Source of the DNA: Halovenus halobia
GTDB lineage: Archaea; Halobacteriota; Halobacteria; Halobacteriales; Haloarculaceae
Direction of reading: 5' to 3'
NCBI RefSeq assembly: GCF_051414135.1
Contig: NZ_JBLKOA010000003.1
Coordinates: 248,001 to 312,000 of the forward strand
Length of the DNA stretch: 64,000 nucleotides
Under the pieces are notes generated by a model. It had not been told where the DNA came from and did not search any database. It saw nothing but the letters and a program-made list of their open reading frames with translations. Shown here in pieces: positions 8,949 through 17,520 of the stretch. Made by a program: the position numbers and the translations under genes. Within the stretch, counting starts at the first letter, position 1, and each line of letters opens with the position of its first letter.

Positions 8949-9992
8949 TCAGGTTTCCAGGCCGGTTGCCAGTGTCCGCAGGCGCTCGATTCGGTCGGGA
9001 ATCGGCGGATGCGAGGCGGGAAACAGCTCTTGGCTCAACAGTTCGTCGGCGAGCGTATCCTCCTCGTCGTTGAACAGCGGTGTGTCGATAGAGAAGATGT
9101 ACAGTGCCTCTGCGCCGCCGTCGAGGTCACGGAGGTCCTGGTCGGGCAGCGATTGCATCTCGCCGTCGATGCTGTCGAGTGCGCTCGCGAGCGCCAGCGG
9201 GTCGCCGGTGATCGCGGCGGAGCCGCGGTCGGCGGCGTACTCGCGGTACTGTGAGAGAACCCGAAAGAGAAGGTTACTCGCCAGCCAGAACACCGCCGAG
9301 ACGGTGATTGTGACCACGGCAGCCGCGAGAATGACCAGTATCGCTCGGCCACCGTTGTCCCGGTCCCCGCCGTGGCCGTGTCCGTGTCCCGGCGTGAAAA
9401 TGAGCACACGGCTGAGGATATGCAGGAGGCCGAACATCGTCTTCGAGACGAGATAGGTCAGCGTCGGGAGCAGATAGGCAATCGACATCACCGTCGCGTC
9501 CCGGTTGCGGACGTGGGCGAGTTCGTGAGCGAGGACGGCGTCGAGTTCCTCGTCGTCGAGTGTGTCGAGGAGCCCAGTCGTTACCGCGACGGTGTGGCCG
9601 CTACGGAGCCCGCCGGTCGCGAACGCGTTGGGCGCTGGTGAGTCGACAACGGCAACGGTCGGTTTCGCGAGGTCGGCGGTCGTAGCGAGTCGCTGGACCC
9701 GAGCGTGGAGTTCCGGATAGTCCGACTCGGAGACAGTCTGTACGTTGGTCGAGTTCAATGCCAGACGCCCGCCCGTGACGGCGGCGAGCCCGATTCCGAC
9801 GACAGTCAGACCGACCACCAGCAGCGGGTCGTAGCCAATCTGTGGGGCCGGTCCGGTCTCGACTGCCAGCGGGAGCACAATGCGGTTGAGTGCGACTGTG
9901 AGCGTGAACGTGAACGCGAGCGGCAGCACGGCAAGTAATCCGAGCGTTCCGACCATCCGGAGTTGCAGCGAGCGGTCGGTCTCCCAGTCCAT
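8949..9992 (-). CDS. htpX: HtpX-like M48 membrane zinc protease
   Basis: A 347-residue integral membrane protease for quality control of misfolded membrane proteins. Two hydrophobic segments (about 13-38 and 56-75) precede the catalytic domain. The zinc motif HELAH is at 156-160, followed by VRNRD. Further membrane segments flank about 165-185 and 210-235, and the third-ligand region YREYAADRGSAAITG is present. A His/Gly-rich insert (HGHGHGGDRDN) sits before the third segment. The gene ends directly against the stop of the convergent DUF790 gene. Length and topology match the family. Confidence 0.9.
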   Translation of the reverse strand: MDWETDRSLQLRMVGTLGLLAVLPLAFTFTLTVALNRIVLPLAVETGPAPQIGYDPLLVVGLTVVGIGLAAVTGGRLALNSTNVQTVSESDYPELHARVQRLATTADLAKPTVAVVDSPAPNAFATGGLRSGHTVAVTTGLLDTLDDEELDAVLAHELAHVRNRDATVMSIAYLLPTLTYLVSKTMFGLLHILSRVLIFTPGHGHGHGGDRDNGGRAILVILAAAVVTITVSAVFWLASNLLFRVLSQYREYAADRGSAAITGDPLALASALDSIDGEMQSLPDQDLRDLDGGAEALYIFSIDTPLFNDEEDTLADELLSQELFPASHPPIPDRIERLRTLATGLET

Positions 9993-10057
9993 ACGCGGTC
10001 TTGCCAGCCAGTGTACTTGGGAACACCGGTCGGTCGCTCGCGGTGAGACGCTCTCGA

Positions 10058-10558
10058 TTACAGCTCTCGACGCCGGCCTTTCGGCACCACCGACTTCAGT
10101 TCGTCGTAGGTGTACAGCCCGACACCGAGCGGTTCCTGCTCGCCGGCCAGTTCGTGCGTGACGATGAGATACCCCCAGTCACCGTCCCACGAGAGTGTCT
10201 GGTCATCACCAGCCATGAACGCCGTTGCCTGCTCGCGGGAGAGTTGTATCGTGTTTCGGGTGGCGTGGTCGCCAAAGCGCTGGACGGCTTCGAGCGTCGG
10301 TTTCCAGTGTTCCTGACGAGTTCGCAGGACAGTCATTCCGAGCCCTTCGATGTCGACCGGAGAGTCCAGATCACCGTAGAACGCCCAGATTTTGCCCGCG
10401 CCGCGCTCCCAGAAACTGTAGGAGTCGAAGACGCTGGGCTCGATGCCGAACCGCTCGTCGAACCAGTCGAGAACCTCCTCGCGGCTCGCTCGCTCCTCGA
10501 CAGTGCGCTCTGCGTCAGTCGCCGGCAGGCGGTCGAAGCGCGTGCTCTCGTCGCTCAT
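10058..10558 (-). CDS. small partner of RNA m5C methylase (DUF7122-like, PUA-type C-terminal region)
   Basis: A 166-residue protein beginning MSDESTRFDRLPATDAERT. Its ATG overlaps the TGA of the upstream RNA methylase by four bases (ATGA at 10555-10558), so the two are translationally coupled. The segment WERGAGKIWAFYGDL and the C-terminal WGYLIVTHELAGEQEPLGVGLY resemble the small RNA-binding module fused to the C-terminus of NOL1/NOP2/Sun methylases elsewhere. I infer a split form of that architecture. The exact domain family is uncertain. Confidence 0.7.
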   Translation of the reverse strand: MSDESTRFDRLPATDAERTVEERASREEVLDWFDERFGIEPSVFDSYSFWERGAGKIWAFYGDLDSPVDIEGLGMTVLRTRQEHWKPTLEAVQRFGDHATRNTIQLSREQATAFMAGDDQTLSWDGDWGYLIVTHELAGEQEPLGVGLYTYDELKSVVPKGRRREL

Positions 10559-11463
10559 CCGGTCACCTCCAGTTTCGCACAGAAGAACCCACCAGTATCG
10601 TTGAGGTGTGGATAGATACGCTTCGCTTTGGTGACGCTCTCGTCGTAGCGCTGCTCTTGCCACTCTGTCACGCCGGGCCGAGAGTCCAGCGGGAGGTCAA
10701 AATCGACCATCTGGCAGGACTCCGCGTCGAGAACGTGGTCGAGGACAGCCTCGTTCTCTTCGGGCGCAAACGTACAGGTGGAATAGACCACGCTGCCGCC
10801 CTCTCGGGTGGCCTGCACGGCGCGTTTCAGGATTCCCTTCTGGACGCCAGCGGTGCCTTCGACGTGTTCGTAGCTCCACTCTTCGAGCACGTCAGGATTT
10901 TTGCGAATTGTTCCTTCACAGGAGCAGGGGACGTCGACGAGCGTTCGGTCGTACTCCTCGCCACCGAAGGGTTTCAGCGAGTGGTTCCGGGAGTCCTCGA
11001 TGGTGATAGCGAGGTTGGTGACACCGAGGCGTTCGGCGTTCGAGCGCAGCGCAGAGACCCGGCCCATGTTGTTGTCAGTCGCGACGAGACGGCCGGTGTC
11101 GTCCATCAGCGCGGCGAGTTGCGTGGTCTTCGACCCCGGTGCCGCACAGCAGTCCCAGACCGTCTCGCCGGGTTGGGGGTCGAGGACGCGAGCGGGAATC
11201 GCAGAGACTTCCTCTTGGCCGTGGAGCCAGCCGTGGACGTATGGCCAGTTGCCGCCGGCGGATGTCTCGGGCAGGATGAACAGCTCTGGGTTCCAGTCGG
11301 TCTGCTCGGCCGGGATGTCAGCCTCGGAGAGTGCCGCCTGCGCTCGCTCGATGGTCGTCTTGATGGTGTTGACCCGCACTGCCGCGGGTAGCGGCCGCTC
11401 ACAGGCGGAATAAAAGGCCTCGACATCGTCGATAAGCGGCTCGTACCGTTCCAGCACGGACAT
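10555..11463 (-). CDS. NOL1/NOP2/Sun-family RNA cytosine-C5 methylase
   Basis: A 302-residue SAM-dependent methylase that probably makes m5C in rRNA or tRNA. The SAM loop is DCCAAPGSKTTQLAAL (about 104-119). The two catalytic cysteines of the family are in DVPCSCEG (C180) and STCTFAPEENE (C230). ATG 11463 (MSVLERYEPLIDDVEAFY) starts at the usual helical N-domain; upstream codons up to 11823 overlap another gene and look spurious. The missing C-terminal RNA-binding part seems to be supplied by the coupled downstream gene. Substrate (16S/23S rRNA or tRNA) is not determined. Confidence 0.9.
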   Translation of the reverse strand: MSVLERYEPLIDDVEAFYSACERPLPAAVRVNTIKTTIERAQAALSEADIPAEQTDWNPELFILPETSAGGNWPYVHGWLHGQEEVSAIPARVLDPQPGETVWDCCAAPGSKTTQLAALMDDTGRLVATDNNMGRVSALRSNAERLGVTNLAITIEDSRNHSLKPFGGEEYDRTLVDVPCSCEGTIRKNPDVLEEWSYEHVEGTAGVQKGILKRAVQATREGGSVVYSTCTFAPEENEAVLDHVLDAESCQMVDFDLPLDSRPGVTEWQEQRYDESVTKAKRIYPHLNDTGGFFCAKLEVTG

Positions 11464-11509
11464 TGGCCGGGTTTCGTCGGGGGTGAGTTTGTGCGTTTCG
11501 ACTCGGTCG

Positions 11510-13024
11510 TTACTCGTCGGTCGGTCGCGCTCGAAAGCGAGCGGGAGAGTCGGTATACAGCCGCGGAAGCGGCCGCGGTCGGTCCGGAAAGCCCGCCGTC
11601 TCACGTTCGATTCGCTCGGCGAAGGAGTCGGTCGTGTACTCTCGCTCGCGCTGGTCAGTTCGAGTTGTGACGCCGAAGCGTTCGGCGTCCTCCGCACCAA
11701 TGACAGCGTCGTAGGGGACCCACTCCGCTGCGGCGTCGTCGAGGCGTTCGCTGACCGGCAGGTCCCGGTCGTCGATGTCGACGCGAACGCCAGCGGCGGC
11801 AAGGTCGTCAGCAATCGGGGCACAGAGGTCGGTATGTTCGTCTGCCAGCGGAATCAGTCGCAGTTGGGTTGGCGAGAGCCACGTCGGAAACTGCGGCGGG
11901 TCGCGCTGGGCAGCGTGTCGGGCCAGCGCGGCGACGAGTCGCGTCGGGTCGCCGAGGGGGCGTGAGCGCACAACGGTTCTCTCGTCCGTGTCTTCGAGCC
12001 AGACGGTCGGTTCGGCCACCCGGTACCTCTCGGCACAGAGCAGGAGTTCGACCCTGACTGGCTGGTCGGCGTCCGCGCGGCGTTCGACGAGCAGTGGTTG
12101 GTTGAAGCGCTGTGCACGGTCGGCGAACCAGTCGCGATTGCGTTCGAGAAACGCCGAGTCGACGCGACAGACAGGCTGCGCGTCGAGCGCGAGGTCAGCG
12201 AGCAGGGTGAGAGTCAGGTCGAGGTGGCGAGCGAGTGTTTCGAGCGCGTCCTCGGGCTGGATTGCAGTCGCGAGTACTGGAGCACTCGTGTTGGCGGTGT
12301 AGAGAGCCAGCGGAAAGTCCGACTCGCCGGTCACAAATTCGTGGGGGTTCGGACTGTCTGCGCTCTCCTCTGGCACACGTCCAACGGGCAGCGCGCCCGC
12401 GGACCGGAATCGGTCGGTTGCGAGGTCAACGAGGGAGTCACGGAGAAAAGCACCGGCCGGAAGAAGGTAGTCGCCTTCGGCCAACGGCGGCCCCGCGTCG
12501 GGCCACAGTCGGTCGGCGGCAAGTCGGTCGATGAGCTGTCCATCTGCAAGTAGTCGATGCCCGTCAACTGAAGCGAGGTCGCCATCGTCGAGAAGCAGCC
12601 ACTCGCCGTCGGTTCGGGAGGGTGGGTCAATCTCGAAGGCCTGGTTGGCGTGGGGGTGGCCGCGGGCGTCGAGGTCGAACGCGAATGGCTCGCCGACCGG
12701 AACGCGGTGCACCTCACCATCGAGACGGTCGGCAAGCGCGTCGAGTGCCGCCGTTTCAGTTGCTTCCGGTGCGGGCGTGTCAGTCAGCCCATCGAACGGA
12801 ACGAGAACGACCGTCTGCTCGCCAAGATTGGCAGCCATCTCCGCAATCCGGTCCGCAGCGACGTCCGCGACCTGCCCGGGAGCGTCGGCGTCGGCAGTCT
12901 CGACAGCGACGAGAGCAACAATAGAGCCAGAGACGTCGACAGTCGGGCCGGAGCCGTCGCTGTCGGGGTCGTGGTCGCGGACCGCGAAGGTGGCGGCGTT
13001 GGCGTGCAGACAGCGCAGTTGCAT
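11510..13024 (-). CDS. threonyl-tRNA synthetase-like editing protein, apparently lacking the aminoacylation site
   Basis: A 504-residue protein. Residues 1-130 (MQLRCLHANAATFAVRDHD, then ALVAVETAD) resemble the archaeal ThrRS editing domain that removes serine from tRNA-Thr. The last about 110 residues (PTWLSPTQLRLIPLADEHTD, then VDIDDRDLPVSERLDDAA and VPYDAVIGAEDAE) match the class IIa anticodon-binding domain. The middle has the length expected for a catalytic domain, but I cannot find convincing class II motif 2 or motif 3 arginine signatures. It is therefore best read as a ThrRS-ed-like trans-editing paralogue. ATG 13024 fits the editing-domain start; the extension to 13201 is arginine-rich and non-coding in look. 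Confidence 0.7.
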   Translation of the reverse strand: MQLRCLHANAATFAVRDHDPDSDGSGPTVDVSGSIVALVAVETADADAPGQVADVAADRIAEMAANLGEQTVVLVPFDGLTDTPAPEATETAALDALADRLDGEVHRVPVGEPFAFDLDARGHPHANQAFEIDPPSRTDGEWLLLDDGDLASVDGHRLLADGQLIDRLAADRLWPDAGPPLAEGDYLLPAGAFLRDSLVDLATDRFRSAGALPVGRVPEESADSPNPHEFVTGESDFPLALYTANTSAPVLATAIQPEDALETLARHLDLTLTLLADLALDAQPVCRVDSAFLERNRDWFADRAQRFNQPLLVERRADADQPVRVELLLCAERYRVAEPTVWLEDTDERTVVRSRPLGDPTRLVAALARHAAQRDPPQFPTWLSPTQLRLIPLADEHTDLCAPIADDLAAAGVRVDIDDRDLPVSERLDDAAAEWVPYDAVIGAEDAERFGVTTRTDQREREYTTDSFAERIERETAGFPDRPRPLPRLYTDSPARFRARPTDE

Positions 13025-13104
13025 TACTACCAGCCACCGGACGGCCAACAAAAAGCGTGCTGTTGGGGGAAACGTACAACTATCCACCCTGCACACAGAG
13101 GGAT

Positions 13105-13539
13105 ATGTACGACACAATCCTGCTGCCAACCGACGGGAGTTCCGCAACGACAGAAGCACTCGACCACGCGCTGACCATCGCCATCGACAAGGGTGCAACA
13201 ATTCACCCGCTATACATCGTCGACAAGCGCCACCTCAGGGCCGCCGACGACGAGACGATTGAGGAAGTCCGGCGCTCGCTGGAAGAGGAGGCAACCCACG
13301 CCCTCGACGACGCGGAGGTCCGTATCGAGGACGAAGGAGTTGCCGCCGAACCCGCAAAGCGAGAAGGGACGCCGCATCGAGAGATTGTCGACTACGCCGA
13401 TGACGTTGGTGCTGACCTGATTGTTATGGGCACTCACGGAAAGAACGGCCGCGAGCGGGTGGCACAACTCGGGAGTACGACCGAACGCGTGGTAAAAAAT
13501 GCCAACCAGCCAGTACTGGTCGTCGAGATTGGTGAGTGA
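13105..13539 (+). CDS. universal stress protein (UspA domain)
   Basis: A 144-residue single-domain UspA protein, cytoplasmic. It begins MYDTILLPTDGSSATTEAL, with the family's first strand and Asp, and carries the ATP-type loop GTHGKNGRERVAQLGSTTER (G-x2-G-x9-GS/T). Nucleotide binding is therefore likely. ATG 13105 was chosen because the conserved strand starts there; upstream in-frame codons are not conserved in character. It is followed 62 bases later by the RHH/coiled-coil gene on the same strand. Confidence 0.9.
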   Translation: MYDTILLPTDGSSATTEALDHALTIAIDKGATIHPLYIVDKRHLRAADDETIEEVRRSLEEEATHALDDAEVRIEDEGVAAEPAKREGTPHREIVDYADDVGADLIVMGTHGKNGRERVAQLGSTTERVVKNANQPVLVVEIGE

Positions 13540-13566
13540 CAGAAGTATGCCTGCCGTCTGACGCAG

Positions 13567-13575
13567 TTTTAATTA
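13567..13575 (+). promoter_or_regulatory. TATA-like box for the RHH/coiled-coil gene
   Basis: TTTTAATTA lies about 27-35 bases before the ATG at 13602. With the archaeal TATA-to-start distance of about 26, transcription would begin at or a few bases before the start codon. It lies between the UspA stop and the next gene, so this gene probably has its own near-leaderless promoter. Confidence 0.5.
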
Positions 13576-13601
13576 TCCGTAGTGGGACGTTCAGCACACG
13601 T

Positions 13602-14417
13602 ATGCCACGCCTGACGGTGACAATCAGCGACGAACACGAGGAGATTCTCGAGCAGAAGTCGGACGTCGGGGAGGCATATCGCTCGAAATCAGAGGTCATT
13701 CGCGAGTGTATCGAGTCCTTCGAGCGTGTCGAGGAACTCTCCGAACAACTGGCCTGTCTCGAAGCGGAGGTCGAGATGCTGCGCGACCAGCGCGCGCAAC
13801 TCAAACAGAAGGCTGCCCGCGTGGACGAACTTGAGGGGAAACTCCGCCAACTGCAGGCGGCGTATCACCAGGCCATCGACGAAGGACACTCGCCGCAGGA
13901 ACTGGACCCAGTCGAGACAGACATCGAGACCGAACCGTCGGCGACGGCACTCATCGAAGAGGCCGAGTCGAGTGCGGATAGCCCCAAGCCCGTGGAGTCG
14001 ACGAGCCCGGACGCCGCTCAGACAGCGTCCGCCACATCGAGCACAGACGCTTCGGACGAACCGCCGAAGACTCAGCAGACGGCCACTGCGTCGAGTGCTC
14101 AGACCCAAACTACTGCGTCAGGGACCCAGAACCCCTCCGCAACATCGAACTCCCAGCAGACACCCACTACGTCGAACACCCAGCAGACCGCCAGCCCAAC
14201 AGCGGAACCCAACACAGAGCCGCCGAGTCCAACAGCCAGTGCGCGTGGGAACAACCCCGGTCCGGGAGAGCGCAAGCGGGCGACCCAGCAAACGAGCGAC
14301 ACAGAGTCGGCAACAGACGGTGGCGTCGAGATCGACGAAGAACTGCTGTATCAGTCCCCGAGCGTCGGGTCGCGAATCAAGTCAGCGCTGTTCGGTGGCC
14401 CCGGCGGTAGTCGGTGA
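13602..14417 (+). CDS. ribbon-helix-helix protein with coiled coil and low-complexity tail
   Basis: A 271-residue protein. Residues 1-45 (MPRLTVTISDEHEEILEQKS, then SKSEVIRECIESFERVEEL) form a ribbon-helix-helix DNA-binding domain. Residues 45-110 are a heptad-like coiled coil (LEAEVEMLRDQRAQLKQKAA). Residues 115-245 are rich in Thr/Ser/Gln/Pro with repeating QT and TSN units. The C-terminus (EELLYQSPSVGSRIKSALFG) is conserved-looking and may be an amphipathic anchor. ATG 13602 is preceded by a TATA-like box. The last 36 bases overlap the convergent SOS-peptidase gene. No regulon can be inferred. Confidence 0.75.
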   Translation: MPRLTVTISDEHEEILEQKSDVGEAYRSKSEVIRECIESFERVEELSEQLACLEAEVEMLRDQRAQLKQKAARVDELEGKLRQLQAAYHQAIDEGHSPQELDPVETDIETEPSATALIEEAESSADSPKPVESTSPDAAQTASATSSTDASDEPPKTQQTATASSAQTQTTASGTQNPSATSNSQQTPTTSNTQQTASPTAEPNTEPPSPTASARGNNPGPGERKRATQQTSDTESATDGGVEIDEELLYQSPSVGSRIKSALFGGPGGSR

Positions 14418-15125
14418 GCCAACCGCGTCAGCAACATCAGGCCGGTCGTTTTTCGGGTCGTTGACTGCCGTCGAAACAGGATAGGCGTGCATCGCGTCGG
14501 CAGGATGCGGTTGGAGTAGGTCAGCCGCCTGTTCAGGTGGCGCGGTCAACCATTCTTCAGCGCGTTCGTCAGGCAGGATAACCGCCATTCTGTGATGGAG
14601 GTCCGAAACGAGGTCGTTTGGCTCAGTCGTAACGATACTGAACGTATCGATTGGGTCAGCCTCTGGCTCGGCCCCATCGTCGCCGAAGGCGTCGAGACCA
14701 GTCTGGGTTGTCGGTGGCTGCCAGCGCGTCCAGAGTCCCGCCATCAGGAACGGTCGGCCGTCGGCGAAGGTGACTCGGTAGGGCTGAGTTCCCTCGTCGG
14801 TGTCGACCCACTCGTAGAACCCGTCTGCGGGGACGAGACACCGACCACCAGTTTCGATTGTGCCCGCGAAGGCGTCTGCAAAGCTTCGCTTCTCGTCGAG
14901 TGTCTCGGCGCGGGCGTTGATATGTCCGCCGTCGCTTCGCTTGTCGGCCCACGCTGGAATCAGCCCCCACTCCAGTCGCCGCAGTCGCCCCGCGTCATCG
15001 TCGGTAACGACCGGAAGGTGTTGGCCCGGAGCAGCGTTGTACGTCGGTTCGTAGGCTTCGGTATCGACGCCGAACCGGTCGGACAGCGTCGCCGGCGAGA
15101 CAAACAGTGTGTAGCGACCGCACAT
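14382..15125 (-). CDS. SOS response-associated peptidase (YedK/HMCES family)
   Basis: A 247-residue protein that would protect abasic sites in single-stranded DNA by covalent Cys2 linkage. The invariant start MCGRYTLF places Cys2 next to the initiator Met. YNAAPGQHLPVV, WGLIPAWA, NARAETLDEKRSF, RCLVPADGFYEW and HHRMAVILP follow in family order, including the catalytic Asn, Glu and His. ATG 15125 is fixed by the need for Cys at residue 2. It is convergent with, and slightly overlaps, the RHH gene. Confidence 0.92.
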   Translation of the reverse strand: MCGRYTLFVSPATLSDRFGVDTEAYEPTYNAAPGQHLPVVTDDDAGRLRRLEWGLIPAWADKRSDGGHINARAETLDEKRSFADAFAGTIETGGRCLVPADGFYEWVDTDEGTQPYRVTFADGRPFLMAGLWTRWQPPTTQTGLDAFGDDGAEPEADPIDTFSIVTTEPNDLVSDLHHRMAVILPDERAEEWLTAPPEQAADLLQPHPADAMHAYPVSTAVNDPKNDRPDVADAVGSPTTAGATEQR

Positions 15126-15209
15126 ACCACAGCGAAAGGGCCACCGGCGCAAAAGCGGTCCGGTCGGACGAACAGAATACTTAGGGACCGAGAGGCCAGA
15201 ATATGGGCA

Positions 15210-15755
15210 ATGGGATTGTTTCGGTCGGAGGAGTTGCTCGGCATCGCGGCGGAGACACTCGAGTTCATTCTCTCGGCCTCTGAGCAGACCCATCCGAACG
15301 AATATATGGGCTTTCTGCGCGCCGAGAGCGCGAGTAAACTCGACCTCGACCGAGATGGACGCGTCATCACCGATATTCTGGTGATTCCGGGCACCGAGTC
15401 GGGTCCGACCAGCGCGTCGGTCAAAGAGATGATGCGACCGAACGATATCAACTCTGTTGGCTCTGTGCACTCACACCCAAACGGCGTACTCCGGCCCAGC
15501 GACGCCGACCTGAAGACGTTCACCAGCGGCAGGGTCCACATTATCATCGGCGCCCCGTACGGCCGGACGGACTGGCAGGCCTTCGACAATCAGGGAGAGC
15601 CAACCGACCTGGAGGTCATCGACGTGGCACTGCCGGACGACGACTTTTTCCAGTTGACACAGCAAGGGCTGGAAGACGAACATCTCGAACACCCTCGCGA
15701 GCAGTCCGAAGAGACTGACGAAAAGCGCGGTGGCCTGTTCTCGTGGTTCCGGTAA
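15210..15755 (+). CDS. JAMM/MPN+ (Mov34) metalloprotease
   Basis: A 181-residue MPN-domain protein, probably an isopeptidase or deubiquitinase-like enzyme acting on SAMP-type conjugates. The full JAMM set is visible: E31 in NEYMGF, then VHSHPNGVLRPSDADL with H87, H89, S97 and D100. The C-terminus (EETDEKRGGLFSWFR) is polar with a terminal aromatic patch. ATG 15210 gives MGLFRSEELL. It is divergent from the SOS peptidase and converges directly with the NfeD gene. The target is not known. Confidence 0.85.
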   Translation: MGLFRSEELLGIAAETLEFILSASEQTHPNEYMGFLRAESASKLDLDRDGRVITDILVIPGTESGPTSASVKEMMRPNDINSVGSVHSHPNGVLRPSDADLKTFTSGRVHIIIGAPYGRTDWQAFDNQGEPTDLEVIDVALPDDDFFQLTQQGLEDEHLEHPREQSEETDEKRGGLFSWFR

Positions 15756-16295
15756 TCAGGCCTGTTCGGTCGTCTCTGCTTCGCGTTCCAGTTCGCGGTC
15801 GATTTCGTCTCTGACGTTGTCGACTGACTCGACGGTGACGACGTTACCGCCGCCGGGGTCGACGACAATTATCTCAGTTCCTTCGGAGATTTCGTCGTCG
15901 AAGCTTCGTGCCTCGTAGTAGGGGTTGAAGCCACCCTCTTCGAGTTTGACCTGCCCGTCAGTCGGCGTGACACGCTCGGTGACACGGCCGGATTTCCCGC
16001 GGAGTGATTTGGAGTCGCTGGTCTGGCCCTCGCCTTTGCCGCCGTAGAGGTCGAGTTCGCGGTAGGCATACAGCGTGCCGACGGACGTGGCGAGAACGAC
16101 ACCGGCCATGATTGTCAGTGTGATTGCCGCCGGAATCGAGGCGGGAAGTAACACGCCGACGATACCCGCGGCGAAGATGCCGGTCCCGGCGACGAAAAAG
16201 TGAGCCCCGGGCGCGAACGCCTCGGCTATGATGAGTCCCGCGCCGGCGACGAGCATAAGCAGGGCAAAATCGCCGATAAATGACTCCAAGACCAT
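15756..16295 (-). CDS. NfeD-family membrane protein
   Basis: A 179-residue protein with three or four closely packed membrane helices (about 5-28, 30-52, 56-80) followed by an OB-fold-like soluble domain (about 100-160: LRGKSGRVTERVTPTDG, ISEGTEIIVVDPGGGNVVTV). This is the short NfeD form that normally partners a stomatin/prohibitin-like protein; no stomatin gene is present here. ATG 16295 begins right at the first helix. Codons further upstream cross into the divergent PUA gene and are spurious. Confidence 0.88.
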   Translation of the reverse strand: MVLESFIGDFALLMLVAGAGLIIAEAFAPGAHFFVAGTGIFAAGIVGVLLPASIPAAITLTIMAGVVLATSVGTLYAYRELDLYGGKGEGQTSDSKSLRGKSGRVTERVTPTDGQVKLEEGGFNPYYEARSFDDEISEGTEIIVVDPGGGNVVTVESVDNVRDEIDRELEREAETTEQA

Positions 16296-16403
16296 AGCAG
16301 AGATTGGGCTGGAATGCTGATAACAGTTCGGGCTCGTTTCGGGCCGGGAAACGAGAGTCGGGCAGCGAGGGCACTGCGAGGGGCCGTTCGGCGAAGCCGA
16401 GGC

Positions 16404-16411
16404 GTTTATGC
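16404..16411 (+). promoter_or_regulatory. TATA-like box of the PUA protein gene
   Basis: GTTTATGC lies about 23-30 bases before ATG 16434. The spacing fits leaderless transcription starting at or next to the start codon. The gene has no other obvious ribosome-binding sequence. Confidence 0.45.
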
Positions 16412-16433
16412 ACACGGCCGCTGACCCACACAT

Positions 16434-16940
16434 ATGGACGTGAAGTCGCGCCACCACCTCCGGTCGGATGCGATCGATACAATCCAAGAGCGTATCGAGG
16501 CCGAACTCGGCGTCACCGTCGAGGCCGACTCCTTCGAGAAGGTCGAGTTCGACAACAGCGACTGGAACGTCGTCCTCGTTGACGGCGACCCGCTGGTCCT
16601 GTATGTCGACAGCGAGGACACTGCCTCGAACGCAGAAGAAGAACCGTTTCTGACCGTCCGTGGCGCGAACGAGTTCCCGCCAACCACGCGAATCGTCACC
16701 GTCGACGCCGGGGCAATCCAGTTCGTCTCCGACGGCGCAGACGTGATGCGGCCGGGCATCGTCGAGGCCGACAATGTGATCGAATCGGGCGACCTCGTCG
16801 TCATCAACGAGGAAGGCCACGGGAAGTTTCTCGCAATCGGTCGGGCGCTCACCGATGGAGACGACATGGTCGGCGACGAGGGCCGTGTCGTCGAGTCGAT
16901 TCACCACGTCGGTGACGACCTCTACGAGTTGACAGTCTAA
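16434..16940 (+). CDS. PUA-domain RNA-binding protein
   Basis: A 168-residue protein. The N-terminal half (MDVKSRHHLRSDAIDTIQER) is a pre-PUA region. The C-terminal half (about 85-165) is a PUA domain: VTVDAGAIQFVSDGADVMRPG, then VVINEEGHGKFLAIGRAL. The order and length match archaeal stand-alone PUA proteins related to the MCT-1/Tma20 group, implicated in RNA or translation work. It precedes SepF on the same strand with a 61-base gap to the chosen SepF start. Confidence 0.85.
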   Translation: MDVKSRHHLRSDAIDTIQERIEAELGVTVEADSFEKVEFDNSDWNVVLVDGDPLVLYVDSEDTASNAEEEPFLTVRGANEFPPTTRIVTVDAGAIQFVSDGADVMRPGIVEADNVIESGDLVVINEEGHGKFLAIGRALTDGDDMVGDEGRVVESIHHVGDDLYELTV

Positions 16941-17001
16941 CTGACGCTGACCCGGCATGTCTGACGTAAAGCCTAAGCGGTCGGCGGCCGCTTCCTTTCG
17001 T

Positions 17002-17361
17002 ATGGGACTCATGAGCAAGATACTCGGGAGTTCGGGCGGCACCCGACAGACCGAGGATTACGTCGAACTCAGTGCCGACGAACTGGCCGGAGATGACATC
17101 GAGGCTGAAACACAGGTCAAAATCGCGAAGATTGGCGATAAATCTGACGTGATCGACATCAAAGACGAAGTGTACGACGGCAACATTGTCATCGCGGACA
17201 TCACCCGTCACAGCACCCAAGACCGGACGATGGAACATATCACGGACGAGCTGAAACAGGTCGCCAAGGAGGTCCGTGGTGATATCGTCCAGAAAGACGA
17301 CGACCAACTCATTATCACACCGACCGGCGCGGAGATCAGCCGCGAACGGATCGGACGGTAG
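17002..17361 (+). CDS. sepF: cell division protein SepF
   Basis: A 119-residue archaeal SepF, the membrane anchor of the FtsZ ring. The N-terminus MGLMSKILGSSGG is the amphipathic membrane-targeting helix, which fixes the start at ATG 17002 rather than the upstream ATG at 16957. The core (VKIAKIGDKSDVIDIKDEVY, then GNIVIADITRHSTQDRTMEH and DGDQLIITPTG-like QLIITPTGAEI) is the SepF beta-alpha dimerisation domain. Length equals that of characterised haloarchaeal SepF. It is followed by a hairpin-rich gap. Confidence 0.93.
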   Translation: MGLMSKILGSSGGTRQTEDYVELSADELAGDDIEAETQVKIAKIGDKSDVIDIKDEVYDGNIVIADITRHSTQDRTMEHITDELKQVAKEVRGDIVQKDDDQLIITPTGAEISRERIGR

Positions 17362-17431
17362 TCGCTGAGCAACCACCTTTTTATCGTTCGGGTTGCTCAC
17401 GCCGTTCGCAACCACTCACGGCAAAAACGTG

Positions 17432-17520
17432 GTCTTCACGAACGGAGTGAGTGAAGGCTCGGGAGAGTTTGCTCTCCCGGTGGAGAAAAAGGCCGCGAGC
17501 GTGCAGGAGCGCGCTCGCGG
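17432..17520 (+). repeat. three tandem hairpins downstream of sepF
   Basis: The 17362-17623 gap holds no gene but has three inverted repeats: CTTCAC/GTGAAG at about 17432-17456, CTCGGGAGAG/CTCTCCCGGTG at about 17458-17483, and CCGCGAGCG/CGCTCGCGG at about 17491-17520. The second is the same CTCGGGAGA...TCTCCCGG type found in the composite elements at 6949-7336 and 22535-22755. The stems lie between the convergent sepF and pheT ends, so a terminator role is possible. Confidence 0.55.

Noticed and set aside
11464..11823. N-terminal extension of the RNA methylase
   Set aside because: The extension overlaps the end of the ThrRS-like gene and lacks acidic character; the conserved domain begins at Met 11463.
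13025..13201. N-terminal extension of the ThrRS-like protein
   Set aside because: The extra 59 residues are Arg/Cys-rich, overlap the UspA start on the other strand, and precede the conserved editing-domain Met at 13024.
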